Assembly: GCF_016862935.1 (NCBI RefSeq)
Contig: NZ_BONX01000069.1
Location: 1-56,380, forward strand
Direction: 5' to 3'
Length of the DNA: 56,380 nucleotides
Origin: Plantactinospora mayteni
Lineage (GTDB): Bacteria; Actinomycetota; Actinomycetes; Mycobacteriales; Micromonosporaceae
Shown: piece after piece, positions 6,389-15,206 of the stretch
How positions within the stretch are numbered: the first letter of the stretch is position 1
Layout of the letters: each line of letters begins with the position of its first letter
The notes under the pieces: model-generated
The model's input: only the letters and a program-made list of their open reading frames with translations
Database searches by the model: none
What the model was told of the DNA's origin: nothing
Position numbers and translations under genes: made by a program

Positions 6389-8641
6389 ATGGCATGGCAG
6401 TTGTTCAGGCTCGGACGCTGGTCGTTCCGACGCCGATGGACCGTGACGGGAATCTGGGCTCTGCTGCTCCTCACCGTCGCTCTCGGGGCGGCGACCCTGT
6501 CGGGCAAGACCAACGACAGCTTCGAGTTGTCTGGCATCGAGTCGACGCAGGCGTTCGACCTGATCAGGGAGCGCGATCCCGGAGCCGCGCCGGACGGCGC
6601 GACGGCGCGGGTGGTATTCCAGGCCCCGAACGGCGAGTCACTGGCAGACCCGACCAACAAACAGGTCGTGTCCGACGCGCTCGCGGCGCTGAGGACGAGC
6701 CACGTCGTGTCGATCGTCGACCCGTTCACCGCAGGGACGATCTCCGAGGACGGACGTACCGGCTTCGCCTCGGTCAGCTACGCCCGAAGCGCGGTCGATC
6801 TGTCCCAGACGGACCGAGAGGCCCTCGAAGCTGCCCGTAATGTCGCCGAAGAGGCAGGGCTGACGGCCACCATCGGCGGCGACGTGCTCGGCGTGGAGAT
6901 CGGCGGGGCCATCGCCGAACTGATCGGCATCGCCATCGCCTTCGTGGTGCTGGCCCTCACCCTCGGGTCGCTCGTCGCGGCCGGGATGCCGCTGCTGACC
7001 GCGCTGGTGGGCGTCGGCATCGGTATGACCGCCATCGCCGCCCTGACCGGGTTCCTCGAGCTCAGCACCACAACGCCCGCGCTCGGCACGATGCTCGGGC
7101 TGGCCGTCGGCATCGACTACGCGCTGTTCATCCTGTCCCGCTATCAGGCCGAGGTACGCCAAGGCCGCCCGCTGGAGGAAGCGGCGGGCCGCGCCGTGGG
7201 CACCGCAGGATCAGCGGTGGTGTTCGCCGGGCTCACCGTCGTCATCGCACTCGTCGGCCTCGCCGTGTGCGGCATCGGATTCCTCACCGAGATGGGCCTG
7301 GGCGCAGCGTTCACCGTCGCCCTCGCCGTACTCATCGCGCTCACCCTGCTGCCCGCACTACTCGGTTTCGCCGGCACCCGTGTCACGAGGCGACGTCCTC
7401 GCTTCTTGCAGAAGCACACCGCCACCAACGCCACGGACGCCGACGCCGACCGGAACCCCGGGGAGCCACGCACTCTCGGGCGCCGTTGGGTCGAGAGCCT
7501 TGCCCGCTTTCGCTGGCCCGCACTCGTTGTTGGGATCGCGGCCGCCGCCCTGGCTTCCATCCCCGTAGCCTCTCTGCAACTCGCGCTGCCCGACGACAGC
7601 ACCAAGCCCGCAGGCAGCGACGTACGCATTGCCTACGACCTCATCGACGAGCACTTCGGCGCCGGAGCCAACGGGCCGCTGCTCGTCGTCATCGACACCA
7701 AACAAGCCCCCGACCCGATCGCCGCGGTCACGACCGCGACCGAGCGGCTTCAGACGCTCGCGGCCCAGGACGACTCCAACATCGCCGCCGTCGTCCCGGC
7801 CATCACCAGCGACAGCCCGCAGGCGCAGCAGGACTACCTGCGGCAGCTCGACACGGCGCAGTACGCGACGCTCACGGTGATCCCTCGCTCCGGACCGTCA
7901 GACCAGTCCACCAAGGGCCTCGTCGCGGACATCCGAGACACGCTGTCGGACCTGCCGGAGCAGAGCGGGGCCCGGGCACTGGTCACCGGCGTCACTGCGG
8001 TCGGCGTCGACATCTCCAACGAGCTGACCGAGGTGTTCCCGCTCTACCTCGCCGTCGTCGTGGGACTGGCTCTGATCCTTCTCGTCGCGGTGTTCCGCTC
8101 GATCTGGGTGCCCGTCAAGGCCGCGCTCGGTTTCCTGTTGTCCGTCGGCGTCTCCCTGGGGGCAACGGTCGCGGTCTTCCAATGGGGCTGGCTCAACGAA
8201 CTCGTCGGTCTCGACGCCACCGGCCCGGTGCTGTTCCTGCTCCCGATCCTGCTCACCGGAATCCTGTTCGGCCTGGCGATGGACTACGAGGTCTTCCTCG
8301 TCACCCGCATGCGAGAGGCCTACGTCCACGGCACACCGGCGCGCCAGGCGGTCATCGACGGGTTCACCCACAGCGCCCGCGTCGTGGCCGCCGCGGCCCT
8401 CATCATGGTCGGCGTCTTCGCAGGCTTCACCATCACCGACGACATCATCCTCAAGACCATCGGCTTCGCCCTCGCCATCGGCGTCCTCGTCGACGCGTTC
8501 CTGGTCCGCATGCTCATCGTTCCCGCGACCATGTTCATCTTCGGCCAGCGAATCTGGTGGATGCCCCGCTGGATGAACAAGCTCGTGCCGACCCTGGACG
8601 TCGAAGGCGAGGCACTCACACAACACCTGGCAGCACGCTAG
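6389..8641 (+). CDS. MMPL/RND-family membrane transporter
   Basis: A 750-aa inner-membrane protein of the actinobacterial MMPL type. It has two repeats, each with one TM helix, an extracellular porter domain and a five- to six-helix bundle. The first TM is near residues 18-36 (WALLLLTVALGAATL). Typical motifs are visible: GLAVGIDYALFILSRYQAEV in repeat 1 and GLAMDYEVFLVTRMREAY in repeat 2, carrying the proton-relay Asp-Tyr pairs. The family exports lipids, siderophores or hydrophobic drugs by proton motive force. The ATG at 6389 is chosen because CAGGAGGAG lies just upstream and the MAWQLFRLGRW start is typical. It is probably repressed by the divergent TetR. A second MMPL/TetR pair lies at 28.8-31.6 kb. 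A hairpin follows the stop. Confidence 0.9.
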   Translation: MAWQLFRLGRWSFRRRWTVTGIWALLLLTVALGAATLSGKTNDSFELSGIESTQAFDLIRERDPGAAPDGATARVVFQAPNGESLADPTNKQVVSDALAALRTSHVVSIVDPFTAGTISEDGRTGFASVSYARSAVDLSQTDREALEAARNVAEEAGLTATIGGDVLGVEIGGAIAELIGIAIAFVVLALTLGSLVAAGMPLLTALVGVGIGMTAIAALTGFLELSTTTPALGTMLGLAVGIDYALFILSRYQAEVRQGRPLEEAAGRAVGTAGSAVVFAGLTVVIALVGLAVCGIGFLTEMGLGAAFTVALAVLIALTLLPALLGFAGTRVTRRRPRFLQKHTATNATDADADRNPGEPRTLGRRWVESLARFRWPALVVGIAAAALASIPVASLQLALPDDSTKPAGSDVRIAYDLIDEHFGAGANGPLLVVIDTKQAPDPIAAVTTATERLQTLAAQDDSNIAAVVPAITSDSPQAQQDYLRQLDTAQYATLTVIPRSGPSDQSTKGLVADIRDTLSDLPEQSGARALVTGVTAVGVDISNELTEVFPLYLAVVVGLALILLVAVFRSIWVPVKAALGFLLSVGVSLGATVAVFQWGWLNELVGLDATGPVLFLLPILLTGILFGLAMDYEVFLVTRMREAYVHGTPARQAVIDGFTHSARVVAAAALIMVGVFAGFTITDDIILKTIGFALAIGVLVDAFLVRMLIVPATMFIFGQRIWWMPRWMNKLVPTLDVEGEALTQHLAAR

Positions 8642-8680
8642 CCACCCGACCGCTGATTGCCTTGACGAAGACACCTCATC

Positions 8681-8715
8681 GCCCTGGCCGAGTCGTTCGA
8701 CACCTCGGCCAGGGC
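8681..8715 (+). terminator. Hairpin downstream of the MMPL gene
   Basis: A perfect 12-bp stem, GCCCTGGCCGAG paired with CTCGGCCAGGGC, around an 11-base loop, 40 bp after the MMPL stop. No U-tract follows, which is common for actinomycete terminators. The role is inferred from position. Confidence 0.65.
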
Positions 8716-8912
8716 GTGGGCTCGATGTCGGTGAGGTGGTGGCCGAGGTCTTCCTGGCGGCGCGGCGACGGCACCACGGCGACGAGGATCGCATCGACGT
8801 AAGGGTCCTTGACGTGACTGACGGGGGATCCGTGCACAGCGAACGCCCGTCGTTCACCGGGTAACGGGTGTCCCTATGGGTTTCGTCAAGGGGCCAGGGG
8901 CCAGGGGCATCG

Positions 8913-9067
8913 TTCGACGTGACCGACGGGAACCCACCGGCGACCCCCCGCGTACCGACGACGAGACCGGTCAGGGCCTGGTCACCGACGCGGCGATCAA
9001 GCGGAAGATCCGCGACACCATGTCCCTCCGACAAGATCGTCGGCCGCGCTACCCCTCGCACCGATGA
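8913..9067 (+). pseudogene. Cas7 (type I-C Csd2-like) relic with frameshift
   Basis: One frame reads FDVTDGNP from 8913. After a one-base frameshift near 8933 the next frame reads PTGDPPRTDDETGQGL then VTDAAIKRKIRDTM. Joined, this matches the conserved N-terminus of Csd2/Cas7, the backbone subunit of type I Cascade (FDVTDGNPNGDP...DPETGHGLVTDV.LKRKIR). A short piece between GDP and PRTD appears deleted, and the remaining roughly 250 residues are missing. No other cas genes or repeats are nearby. I conclude it is debris of a lost or rearranged CRISPR-Cas locus. Recognition is by motif only. Confidence 0.6.
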
Positions 9068-9070
9068 TCC

Positions 9071-9292
9071 TCAACCAACGCGCAGGCCGGCGCCCATGGC
9101 CGTCCGCTCCCCACCCAGCATCCACAGGTACTTGTTGACGTCCCGGATGGAGAATTCCTCCAGTCCGTAGAACATGCGAAACCCGCTGATCGACGGGTAC
9201 CAGATCGCATAGTCGGTCTTCCACTGCTCGCCGGGTCTGAAGCTGTCAAATGCTTCGCCCTGTTTGAGTAGTTCATTGAGGACGCCGGCCAC
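9071..9292 (-). CDS. Uncharacterised short protein, possibly 5'-truncated
   Basis: From a GTG at 9292 the frame gives 73 aa starting VAGVLNELLKQGEAFDSF and ending GERTAMGAGLRVG, with a centre rich in aromatics (WYPSISGFRMFYGLEEFSI, then KYLWMLGG). The composition is that of a real folded protein. Plausible coding continues about 20 codons further upstream (LQLPRTRRLPHIDSR) without a good start or ribosome site, so the 5' end may have been lost. I do not recognise the family. It lies between the cas7 relic and the ABC operon. Confidence 0.45.
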   Translation of the reverse strand: MAGVLNELLKQGEAFDSFRPGEQWKTDYAIWYPSISGFRMFYGLEEFSIRDVNKYLWMLGGERTAMGAGLRVG

Positions 9293-9503
9293 ACGGGAGT
9301 CTATATGGGGTAGACGTCGGGTGCGTGGAAGCTGCAGTACTTCGTGGCAAAAGAGTAACTGCGCCGCCTCTTGCCGCCGTGGCGTGCACCTGTCCGCCAC
9401 CGGGCTGAGGTAGGGGGTTGGGCGCGTACATCCATCGGGTGGTTGATTCTCGGCAGTGGACCGGTCGATGAGCGTGCCGCCGGGTGCGGGTGATGCTCGG
9501 CTC

Positions 9504-10214
9504 ATGGCGGTCATCGAAGTAACCGATCTGGGAATGCGGTACGGCTCGACGGTTGCCCTCGACGGTGTCTCGCTGCGGGTGGAGCCGGGTGAGATCTTCG
9601 GGGTGGTCGGGTCCAATGGTGCTGGCAAGACGACGCTGGTCGAGTGCGTGGCCGGCTTGCGTACGCCGGATGCCGGAGTCGTGCGCGTGTTGGGGCTCGA
9701 TCCGTGTCGTGGTGGCCGGGCGGTCAAGGAGCGGATCGGGGTGCAGTTGCAGGAGAGTCGGCTCCCCGATGCGCTGCGGGTCGGTGAGGCGCTGCAGTTG
9801 TACGCGTCCTTCTATGATCAGCCGGCCGACTGGCGGGTCCTGCTCGACCAGTGGGGTCTTACGGCCAAGCGCGGGACCGGCTTCGGCAACCTCTCTGGCG
9901 GGCAGAAGCAACGGCTGCTCATCGCACTCGCCCTCGTCGGCAACCCGGAGCTGGCATTGCTCGACGAGGTGAGCACCGGCCTGGACCTCCAGGCGCGCCG
10001 GTCGACCTGGGACCTGGTCCGGTCGATGCGTGACCGGGGCGTCACGGTGGTGTTGGTGACCCACCACATGGATGAGGTGGAGCGGCTGTGTGACCGGGTC
10101 GCCGTCATGCGGGCGGGGCGCGTCGTCGGCGTCGCCGAACCGCACGAGTTCGTGGCTCGGACCGGGGCGTCGACGTTGGACGAGGCCGTGCTCACGCTGG
10201 GCGGTGACCGATGA
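9504..10214 (+). CDS. ABC transporter ATP-binding protein
   Basis: A 236-aa cytosolic ATPase of an ABC-2-type exporter. Motifs are complete: Walker A GSNGAGKTT, signature LSGGQKQRL, Walker B LALLDE followed by D-loop STGLD, and switch His in VTHHMDE. ATP hydrolysis drives the permease encoded next, whose start overlaps this stop as ATGA. The ATG at 9504 is chosen because it precedes the first core strand (MAVIEVTDLGMRYG); GTG 9456 and ATG 9468 are longer options, and none has a strong ribosome site. Together with the histidine kinase and response regulator behind it, the order matches Bacillus yvfRSTU/lnr-type drug-sensing loci, so drug or lipopeptide export is a reasonable guess. Confidence 0.88.
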   Translation: MAVIEVTDLGMRYGSTVALDGVSLRVEPGEIFGVVGSNGAGKTTLVECVAGLRTPDAGVVRVLGLDPCRGGRAVKERIGVQLQESRLPDALRVGEALQLYASFYDQPADWRVLLDQWGLTAKRGTGFGNLSGGQKQRLLIALALVGNPELALLDEVSTGLDLQARRSTWDLVRSMRDRGVTVVLVTHHMDEVERLCDRVAVMRAGRVVGVAEPHEFVARTGASTLDEAVLTLGGDR

Positions 10215-10933
10215 GGCTTACTCTGGTCGAGCTGAAGCTGTTACTCCGTGACCCCGGGGCGGCGTTCTTCACGCTGGCGTTCCCGCTCATCCTGTTGGTC
10301 ATGAACGGTGCGGGCGAGGCACGGAAACCGATTCCGGAACTGGGTGGGCAGCGGACCATCGACGTGGCCGCGCCGATGTTGACCACGATGGTGGTGGCGA
10401 TCCTCGGGCTGACCAGCCTGCCGGTGCTGCTGGCGCACTACCGCGAGATCGGCGTGTTGAAGCGGATGGCGACCACCCCGGTGTCCCCGCAGCGGGTGCT
10501 TGTCGCCCAGTTCGCCGCGCATCTGCTCATCGCCGTGGCATCGCTGGCGCTCGTACTCGGGGTCGGCGTGGCGCTGTTCGACATGGCGCCGCCGAAGGCG
10601 CCGGTGTCGTTCGCCGTGGGGTTCGCGCTGGGCGCGACAGCGCTGTTCGCGCTGGGGTTCGTGCTTGCCGCGCTGGCACCGACGGCTCGCTCCGCGTCGG
10701 CCGTCGGCCTGGGGATCTTCTTCCCGATGCTGTACCTGTCCGGCACCATGATGCCCGCCGAGATCATGCCGGACGCGCTGCGGCGGATCGGGTACTGGAC
10801 CCCATTGTCGCCGGTGGTGCGGACGCTGCGCGAGACGTGGGCCGGTGAGCCGCTGGATCTTGTACGGGCTGCGGTCCTCGTCGCCGTCATCGTGGTGGCG
10901 GGAGGGACGGCGGCGCGTATCTTCAGGTGGTGA
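10211..10933 (+). CDS. ABC-2-type permease
   Basis: A 240-aa integral membrane protein with about six hydrophobic helices, for example AAFFTLAFPLILLVMN near the N-terminus, MLTTMVVAILGLTSLPVLLA, and the C-terminal AAVLVAVIVVAGGTAAR. The pattern LLAHYREIGVLKRMATTPVSPQRVLVAQ is the intracellular coupling region typical of ABC-2 exporters. It partners with the ATPase whose gene it overlaps by four bases. It is followed 40 bp later by a histidine kinase, suggesting one operon. The transported compound cannot be deduced. Confidence 0.86.
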   Translation: MRLTLVELKLLLRDPGAAFFTLAFPLILLVMNGAGEARKPIPELGGQRTIDVAAPMLTTMVVAILGLTSLPVLLAHYREIGVLKRMATTPVSPQRVLVAQFAAHLLIAVASLALVLGVGVALFDMAPPKAPVSFAVGFALGATALFALGFVLAALAPTARSASAVGLGIFFPMLYLSGTMMPAEIMPDALRRIGYWTPLSPVVRTLRETWAGEPLDLVRAAVLVAVIVVAGGTAARIFRW

Positions 10934-10972
10934 CGACAGGCTCACGGACCGGGGCGTAACGCGGACTGAAGC

Positions 10973-12196
10973 ATGGTGACGATCGAGGCGCGTGTCGAGG
11001 CACGCTGGGACGCGTTCTGGCGCGTGGTGCCGTACGCGTTCCTCGTCCTCGCCGCTGTTCTCGTCCTGGCCGACCCCGCCGAGCCGTGGTCGGGCCGGCT
11101 CCTGGTGCTCGGGGGTGCCGTGTTCGCCGCCGGGTGGATGTGGTTCATGGTGTCGGCGCATCCGCACTGGACGGAGCGGCTGGGTCCGATGCTGCTCCAC
11201 GTCGCGGTGCTGCTCGGGTTGAGTTCGCTGCTGATCACGGTGAACAGCCGATTCGCCGTGTTCGTGTTCGCGGTGTTCGTACAGGTGCTCGCGTACCTGC
11301 CCGGCGCCTGGGCGTACGCCGGGGTGGCGGTCACCGCGGTGCTGCTCACCGGGCCGCCCGCCTGGGAGGACACGGTCACCGCCCGGCTGCCCGACCTGAT
11401 CATCAACGTGGTCCTCGTCAGCGCCATCGGCCTGTTCATCCGCTCCACCGCGATCCAGAGCGAGCGGCGCCGGCAGGCTCTCGCGGAGTTGGCGGAAGCG
11501 CACGCCCGGCTGTCCGAGTACGCCGAGGAGAACGCGAGCCTCCAGGCGAGGCTCGTCGCGCAGGCCCGGGAAGCGGGGGTACACGACGAGCGGGCGCGGC
11601 TGGCCGGGGAGATCCACGACACCCTCGCGCAGGGCCTGGCCGGCATCGTCACCCAACTGGAGGCGGCCGCGTACAAGGCGGACGACGTCGGCGAGGTGCG
11701 CCGCCGGCTGAGTACCGCGCACGTGCTGGCCCGGGACAGCCTGGCCGAGGCGCGGCGGTCGGTGCACGCGTTGCGCCCCGAGCCGCTGGAGAACGCCCGG
11801 CTACCCGACGCCCTGTCCGAGGTGGCGGGACGATGGTCATCGGTACACCGGATTCCGGTGACGTTCGGGGTGACCGGGGAAACGATCACACTGCACCCGG
11901 AGGTCGAGGTGACCCTACTGCGGGCGGCTCAGGAGGCACTCGCCAACATAGCCCGGCACGCCCACGCCACCAAGGTCGGCCTCACACTGTCCTATATGGA
12001 GGACGTCGTGGCGTTGGACGTCCGCGACGACGGGGTGGGTATGAGCCAAGATGCCAGCGAGACGGGCGGCTTCGGCCTAGGCGCGATGCGCGCTCGGGTC
12101 ACCCGGCTAGGCGGCACGTTGGCCATCGAGAGCACCCCCGGCCACGGTACGGCGATCAGTGCAAGCGTGCCAGCGATCCTGCTGGAGGGCAGATGA
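10973..12196 (+). CDS. NarL/DesK-type sensor histidine kinase
   Basis: A 407-aa membrane sensor. Four to six TM helices fill residues about 20-160 with little extracellular sequence, as in intramembrane-sensing kinases. A coiled coil (about 163-200) leads into the HisKA_3 phospho-acceptor box [19 protein letters not shown], with His215. The HATPase domain has [12 protein letters not shown] (N-box), DDGVGM and [11 protein letters not shown] (G-boxes). It phosphorylates the LuxR-type regulator whose ATG overlaps this stop (ATGA at 12193). The missing sensor domain and the linkage to an ABC exporter suggest it senses a membrane-active substrate, possibly through the transporter. That is an inference. 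Confidence 0.9.
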   Translation: MVTIEARVEARWDAFWRVVPYAFLVLAAVLVLADPAEPWSGRLLVLGGAVFAAGWMWFMVSAHPHWTERLGPMLLHVAVLLGLSSLLITVNSRFAVFVFAVFVQVLAYLPGAWAYAGVAVTAVLLTGPPAWEDTVTARLPDLIINVVLVSAIGLFIRSTAIQSERRRQALAELAEAHARLSEYAEENASLQARLVAQAREAGVHDERARLAGEIHDTLAQGLAGIVTQLEAAAYKADDVGEVRRRLSTAHVLARDSLAEARRSVHALRPEPLENARLPDALSEVAGRWSSVHRIPVTFGVTGETITLHPEVEVTLLRAAQEALANIARHAHATKVGLTLSYMEDVVALDVRDDGVGMSQDASETGGFGLGAMRARVTRLGGTLAIESTPGHGTAISASVPAILLEGR

Positions 12197-12849
12197 GCCA
12201 TGACGACGCCGCCACGATCCGGCTGCTGATCGTCGACGACCACCCCGTGGTGCGGGACGGCCTGCGCGGCCTCTTCGCCGACGAGCCCGGGCTGGAAGTG
12301 GTCGGCGAGGCGGCCGACGGCACCGAAGCGCTCGCCGTCGCCGCGGCAACCCACCCGGACGTGGTGCTGATGGACCTACGCATGCCCCGCCGTGACGGCG
12401 CGGACACCATCCGCTGCCTGCGCGCCACCCACCCGGCGGTCCGGGTGCTGGTGCTCACCACGTTCGACACCGACCGGGACGTGCTGCCAGCCATCGAGGC
12501 CGGCGCCACCGGCTATCTACTCAAGGACGTGGCCCGCGCCGACCTTCTGCGTGCGGTACGGGCCGCGGCACGCGGTGAGTCCGTACTCTCGCCCACGGTC
12601 GCCACCCGCCTGGTGAAGCAGGTTCGCACCCCGGCCGCCGCAGCACTGAGCCAACGCGAGGTGGAGGTGCTGACACTCGTCGCCCGCGGACTCACCAACC
12701 GGGAGGTGGCCACCCAGCTGTTCCTCAGCGAGGCGACCGTCAAGACCCACCTGCTGCACATCTACACGAAACTCGGCGTCGGCGACCGCACGGCCGCCAC
12801 CACCGCCGCCCTCGAACGCGGTCTGCTACACCTACGACCAGAACAATGA
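12193..12849 (+). CDS. LuxR/NarL-family response regulator
   Basis: A 218-aa transcription factor. The receiver domain (about 9-125) has the acidic pair VDDHP, phospho-acceptor Asp61 in LMDLRMP, the switch Thr in VLVLTTFDT and Lys in GYLLKD. The C-terminal LuxR helix-turn-helix reads [22 protein letters not shown], then [21 protein letters not shown]. It is the cognate partner of the kinase upstream (four-base overlap). It probably activates the ABC operon in which it sits. No matching direct repeat could be assigned with confidence upstream of 9504. Confidence 0.92.
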   Translation: MSHDDAATIRLLIVDDHPVVRDGLRGLFADEPGLEVVGEAADGTEALAVAAATHPDVVLMDLRMPRRDGADTIRCLRATHPAVRVLVLTTFDTDRDVLPAIEAGATGYLLKDVARADLLRAVRAAARGESVLSPTVATRLVKQVRTPAAAALSQREVEVLTLVARGLTNREVATQLFLSEATVKTHLLHIYTKLGVGDRTAATTAALERGLLHLRPEQ

Positions 12850-12855
12850 AATAGT

Positions 12856-13065
12856 GTGCGCTGCCCAACCAGCCACGAAACGCGGGACTCGGCCCACGAC
12901 AGGGCGGCCGACCTCCTCGTCGCCTACATCGAACGCTGCGACCTGGTCCTCGCCAGCAGGGGCGCGGCCGTCCGTGACGACGGTGCCGTGCAGGAGATGC
13001 AGTCCGACCCGGTCCGCCCGGACGCCTGGACCGTCAAAACGGCCGATCTTCGCCGCACCCAATGA
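12856..13065 (+). CDS. Small uncharacterised frame, possibly a gene remnant
   Basis: A GTG-started frame of 69 aa (for example ADLLVAYIERCDLVLASRG, ending WTVKTADLRRTQ) with strong G/C preference at third positions, which supports past or present coding. It begins 7 bp after the response-regulator stop and has no clear ribosome site. I do not recognise a family. It may be the truncated head of a lost gene at the edge of the eroded region that follows. Confidence 0.3.
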   Translation: MRCPTSHETRDSAHDRAADLLVAYIERCDLVLASRGAAVRDDGAVQEMQSDPVRPDAWTVKTADLRRTQ

Positions 13066-13082
13066 CAACCTGAAACCCCTAT

Positions 13083-13403
13083 GCCAACGCCCCCCGCTTA
13101 CCCGTCGCCGTCCGAATTCCCAGCGAGGCGATGGCCGACGGCACGGCACGAGAAGTCGCCATACGGCTCGCACCCCAACTCGGCGTCACCGAACACGCAG
13201 GACGGCGGCTCGTCGTCGCTGCCCGGCGCATCCGGGCCGCAGGCGACTCAGGCAAGATCCGAGCCACCGGTATCCGCTACGTCGCCACCAAGCCGCGACA
13301 GGCAATGACTCCAATCGGAGCGGTTCACAATAGGCGGTCGCACCAAGAGACTTCGACCGCTGGGAAGCATGGACCAAACACGGCAAAATCGCCGCGAAAT
13401 TGA
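13083..13403 (+). pseudogene. Unidentified coding fragment
   Basis: An open frame reads YANAPRLPVAVRIPSEAMA then DGTAREVAIRLAPQLGV and AGRRLVVAARRIRAAGDSG. It has protein-like alternation and coding-like third positions for about 70 codons, then degrades. There is no convincing start, although ATG 13131 is possible. The family is not recognised. Its position inside a cluster of element fragments suggests debris. Confidence 0.3.
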
Positions 13404-13736
13404 TCTTGGATTAGTTCTGGTCGCGTCGAGTCCGCCAAACCAAACCTGGACACCTCAGCCGTCGAGCGTCCGGAACTACATGGCGGAGGCCAGCCCAACG
13501 AATACCCCACTCGTCACCATCGCCTGGACGAGACAGGTCGGACTCGATCGTTTGGCAGTGAGTCTGAGCACCGCGCCGGGTGAGCGTCGTGGCCGCCGTC
13601 AACGACCCCGGCCAGATCAGCACCCACATCACGCACAAGCGGTCCATGCCTCTGTCCGGGGATCTATATTCATCGACTTCCATCTATAAGATCTGTTGCG
13701 ATAGGGATCGCGGCGAAGAGCACGGTCGCCGACACC

Positions 13737-14000
13737 GTGGTGCCCTCCGTTGCGTCGGCGGAGACGCATGCGCCGAAGACGATCGCGGGCGGGACCAGTA
13801 CCCCGTTTTCGCCCTGCGAGGGCGTTAGCGTCGGTGCGGATAACCTCGGGTGGGCGAAGCTGCTCAAACCCGCCGACCGGCGCGGGCTGACCCCGCTGTT
13901 CTGGCAGCATGTCCAGCCCTACCAGGGGCCAGCATCTGGACGGGAGAAGACCGTCCAGCGCAACCTCCTTGCCCATGGCAGGTGGACGAAAGCCTCATGA
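13737..14000 (+). pseudogene. Possible C-terminal fragment of a Tn3-family transposase
   Basis: The centre of this frame reads LLKPADRRGLTPLFWQHVQPY. I associate this with the extreme C-terminus of actinobacterial Tn3-type transposases (a DLRALTPLFW.HVNPYG-like motif). The sequence on either side does not continue the similarity, so at most about 35 residues remain. The identification is from memory of the motif and is tentative. Confidence 0.35.
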
Positions 14001-14066
14001 AAGGGCGTGTTGGCAAACTACGGGAGTAACCTGGAAACGACGCTCGAATTTCAGGAGGAAATTACA

Positions 14067-14492
14067 GTGTTTGCTCCCAAATCCGTCGCGAAGCAGGTAG
14101 GGATCGCACTAAGCCATAGCGGTCTGGCGCTCGTCACAATGTTCGCCGCAGTCGCCGGCGTATCGCTGACAGCGGTCCCGGCCTCCGCCTCCTCCGCTCC
14201 CGCCGCCTCGAACGCTGCGGCCTTCTGGTGTCCGGTCTACATCACTGACGATGGCAACGGAGCCTGGGCGGCATGCAGCGGGGCGGTCGCCGGCAACACC
14301 AGGTACCGCGTCATCGTGTTTTGCACCGACCTTAGGACATATACTGGCCCCTGGGTCCGGGCTCCTTGGCCCAGCGTAGCGGGATGTGGTTCCGCTCGGG
14401 CCACCGGCGGGAATTTCGAGCATGAGTGCCAAGGGGTTTGCTTTTCCAATCCTGACGCTGCGATCGCAGCTAGGTACCCAGAAGTCAAATAG
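14067..14492 (+). CDS. Small secreted Cys-containing protein
   Basis: A 141-aa exported protein. Start GTG 14067 is fixed by a consensus ribosome site (AGGAGG at 14053-14058). A signal peptide follows (KQVGIALSHSGLALVTMF, AAVAGV) with likely cleavage after PASASSAPA. The mature part of about 105 aa holds seven Cys (in FWCPVY, AACSG, VIVFCTD, VAGCGS, HECQGVCFS), consistent with disulfides outside the cell. No catalytic motif is visible. It is the only intact gene in the 12.85-15.1 kb graveyard. Small secreted proteins of this type also lie next to the SARP gene (18055-18369) and at 34595. Confidence 0.7.
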   Translation: MFAPKSVAKQVGIALSHSGLALVTMFAAVAGVSLTAVPASASSAPAASNAAAFWCPVYITDDGNGAWAACSGAVAGNTRYRVIVFCTDLRTYTGPWVRAPWPSVAGCGSARATGGNFEHECQGVCFSNPDAAIAARYPEVK

Positions 14493-14498
14493 CGAATG

Positions 14499-14597
14499 CA
14501 CATCCTGGTCCGCGCCCTGCGAATCAAGATGCAGCAGCATCGTGTATCGGGTGGCGCGCTCGACCAGCGTGCTGATCGCGGACCTGCCCAGGCCAAG
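14499..14597 (-). pseudogene. IS30-family transposase fragment
   Basis: The minus strand encodes LGLGRSAISTLVERATRYTM followed by LLHLDSQGADQDV. This matches the conserved catalytic-core segment of IS30 transposases (SAIGTLVERTTRFT.LLHL). Only about 33 residues remain, with no start, no DDE remainder and no terminal repeats. Confidence 0.6.
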
Positions 14598-14820
14598 GTA
14601 TTCTTGAGCTGGCTGACTGAAGTTGACGGATCCCGTCTGATCATCGTGATTGGGCGGGATCTTGTCGCTGCAGGGAGCTTCCGCATCGGGTTCTCCCCGC
14701 ACAGGCCACGGAGCGTGGAGCGCCGCGACGAGGATGCGGCAATGAAGTGATAGGGCCGGCAGGGTGCTGGGTGTGGTGGTCCGGCGCGCCGCGAACCGGC
14801 ACGCCGGACCGCGCCGTCCT

Positions 14821-14949
14821 ACCGGTTAAGCAGGTCTGCATCTGGCTGATCTCCGCTGTCTGGTCTGCCTTGATCTTCTCCGCGAGGCTCTTCGCCGTCG
14901 GGTTCTGAGCCTGCTCCATCTCGGTGCGGGCCATCTGCACCGCGCCCTG
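14821..14949 (-). pseudogene. C-terminal fragment of a DUF305 protein
   Basis: The minus strand reads QGAVQMARTEMEQAQNPTAK then SLAEKIKADQTAEISQMQTC. This is the second half of a DUF305 (ferritin-like, metal-binding periplasmic) domain, whose usual form is GAV.MA..E...G..P..K.LA..I...Q..EI. Similarity stops at 14949, exactly where an IS4-type fragment begins on the other strand. The fragment is therefore probably the remnant of a gene broken by element insertion. Confidence 0.6.
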
Positions 14950-15106
14950 GGACGGCACCACCTTGGACGTGCCGGACAGCGACGCCAACACCGCCGCGTT
15001 CATCCAGTCGAGCAACACTGGCGGTGTCGGGGCGTTCCCAAAGGTCCGACTGGTCACGCTGATCGAGTGCGGCGCCCACGCGGTCATCGGCGCGGTCTCG
15101 GCCACG
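14950..15106 (+). pseudogene. IS4-family transposase fragment
   Basis: The plus strand reads DGTTLDVPDSDANTAAF, then SSNTGGVGAFPKVRLVTLIE and CGAHAVIGA. This is the first-Asp region of IS4-type transposases (DGT.LDV.DT.AN..AFG, FP..RLV.L.ECGTHA). Only about 50 residues survive. It abuts the DUF305 fragment on the opposite strand and ends about 100 bp before the SARP gene. Confidence 0.65.
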
Positions 15107-15206
15107 AGGGCCGGGGTGGCGATACCGCCGGTGTCCGTTCACCCGGTGGTGATCACGGAGCCCGCTCGGCAGAATGGTGACCCGGCGATGGATGTGGGGG
15201 CGTGCC

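Noticed and set aside
8860-9067. CRISPR array next to the cas7 relic
   Set aside because: No regularly spaced repeats were found; the only repetition is a short GGGGCCA tandem at about 8890-8906.
14007-14066. Upstream ATG for the secreted protein at 14067
   Set aside because: The upstream start would place the ribosome site inside the gene and spoil the signal peptide; GTG 14067 has AGGAGG at correct distance.
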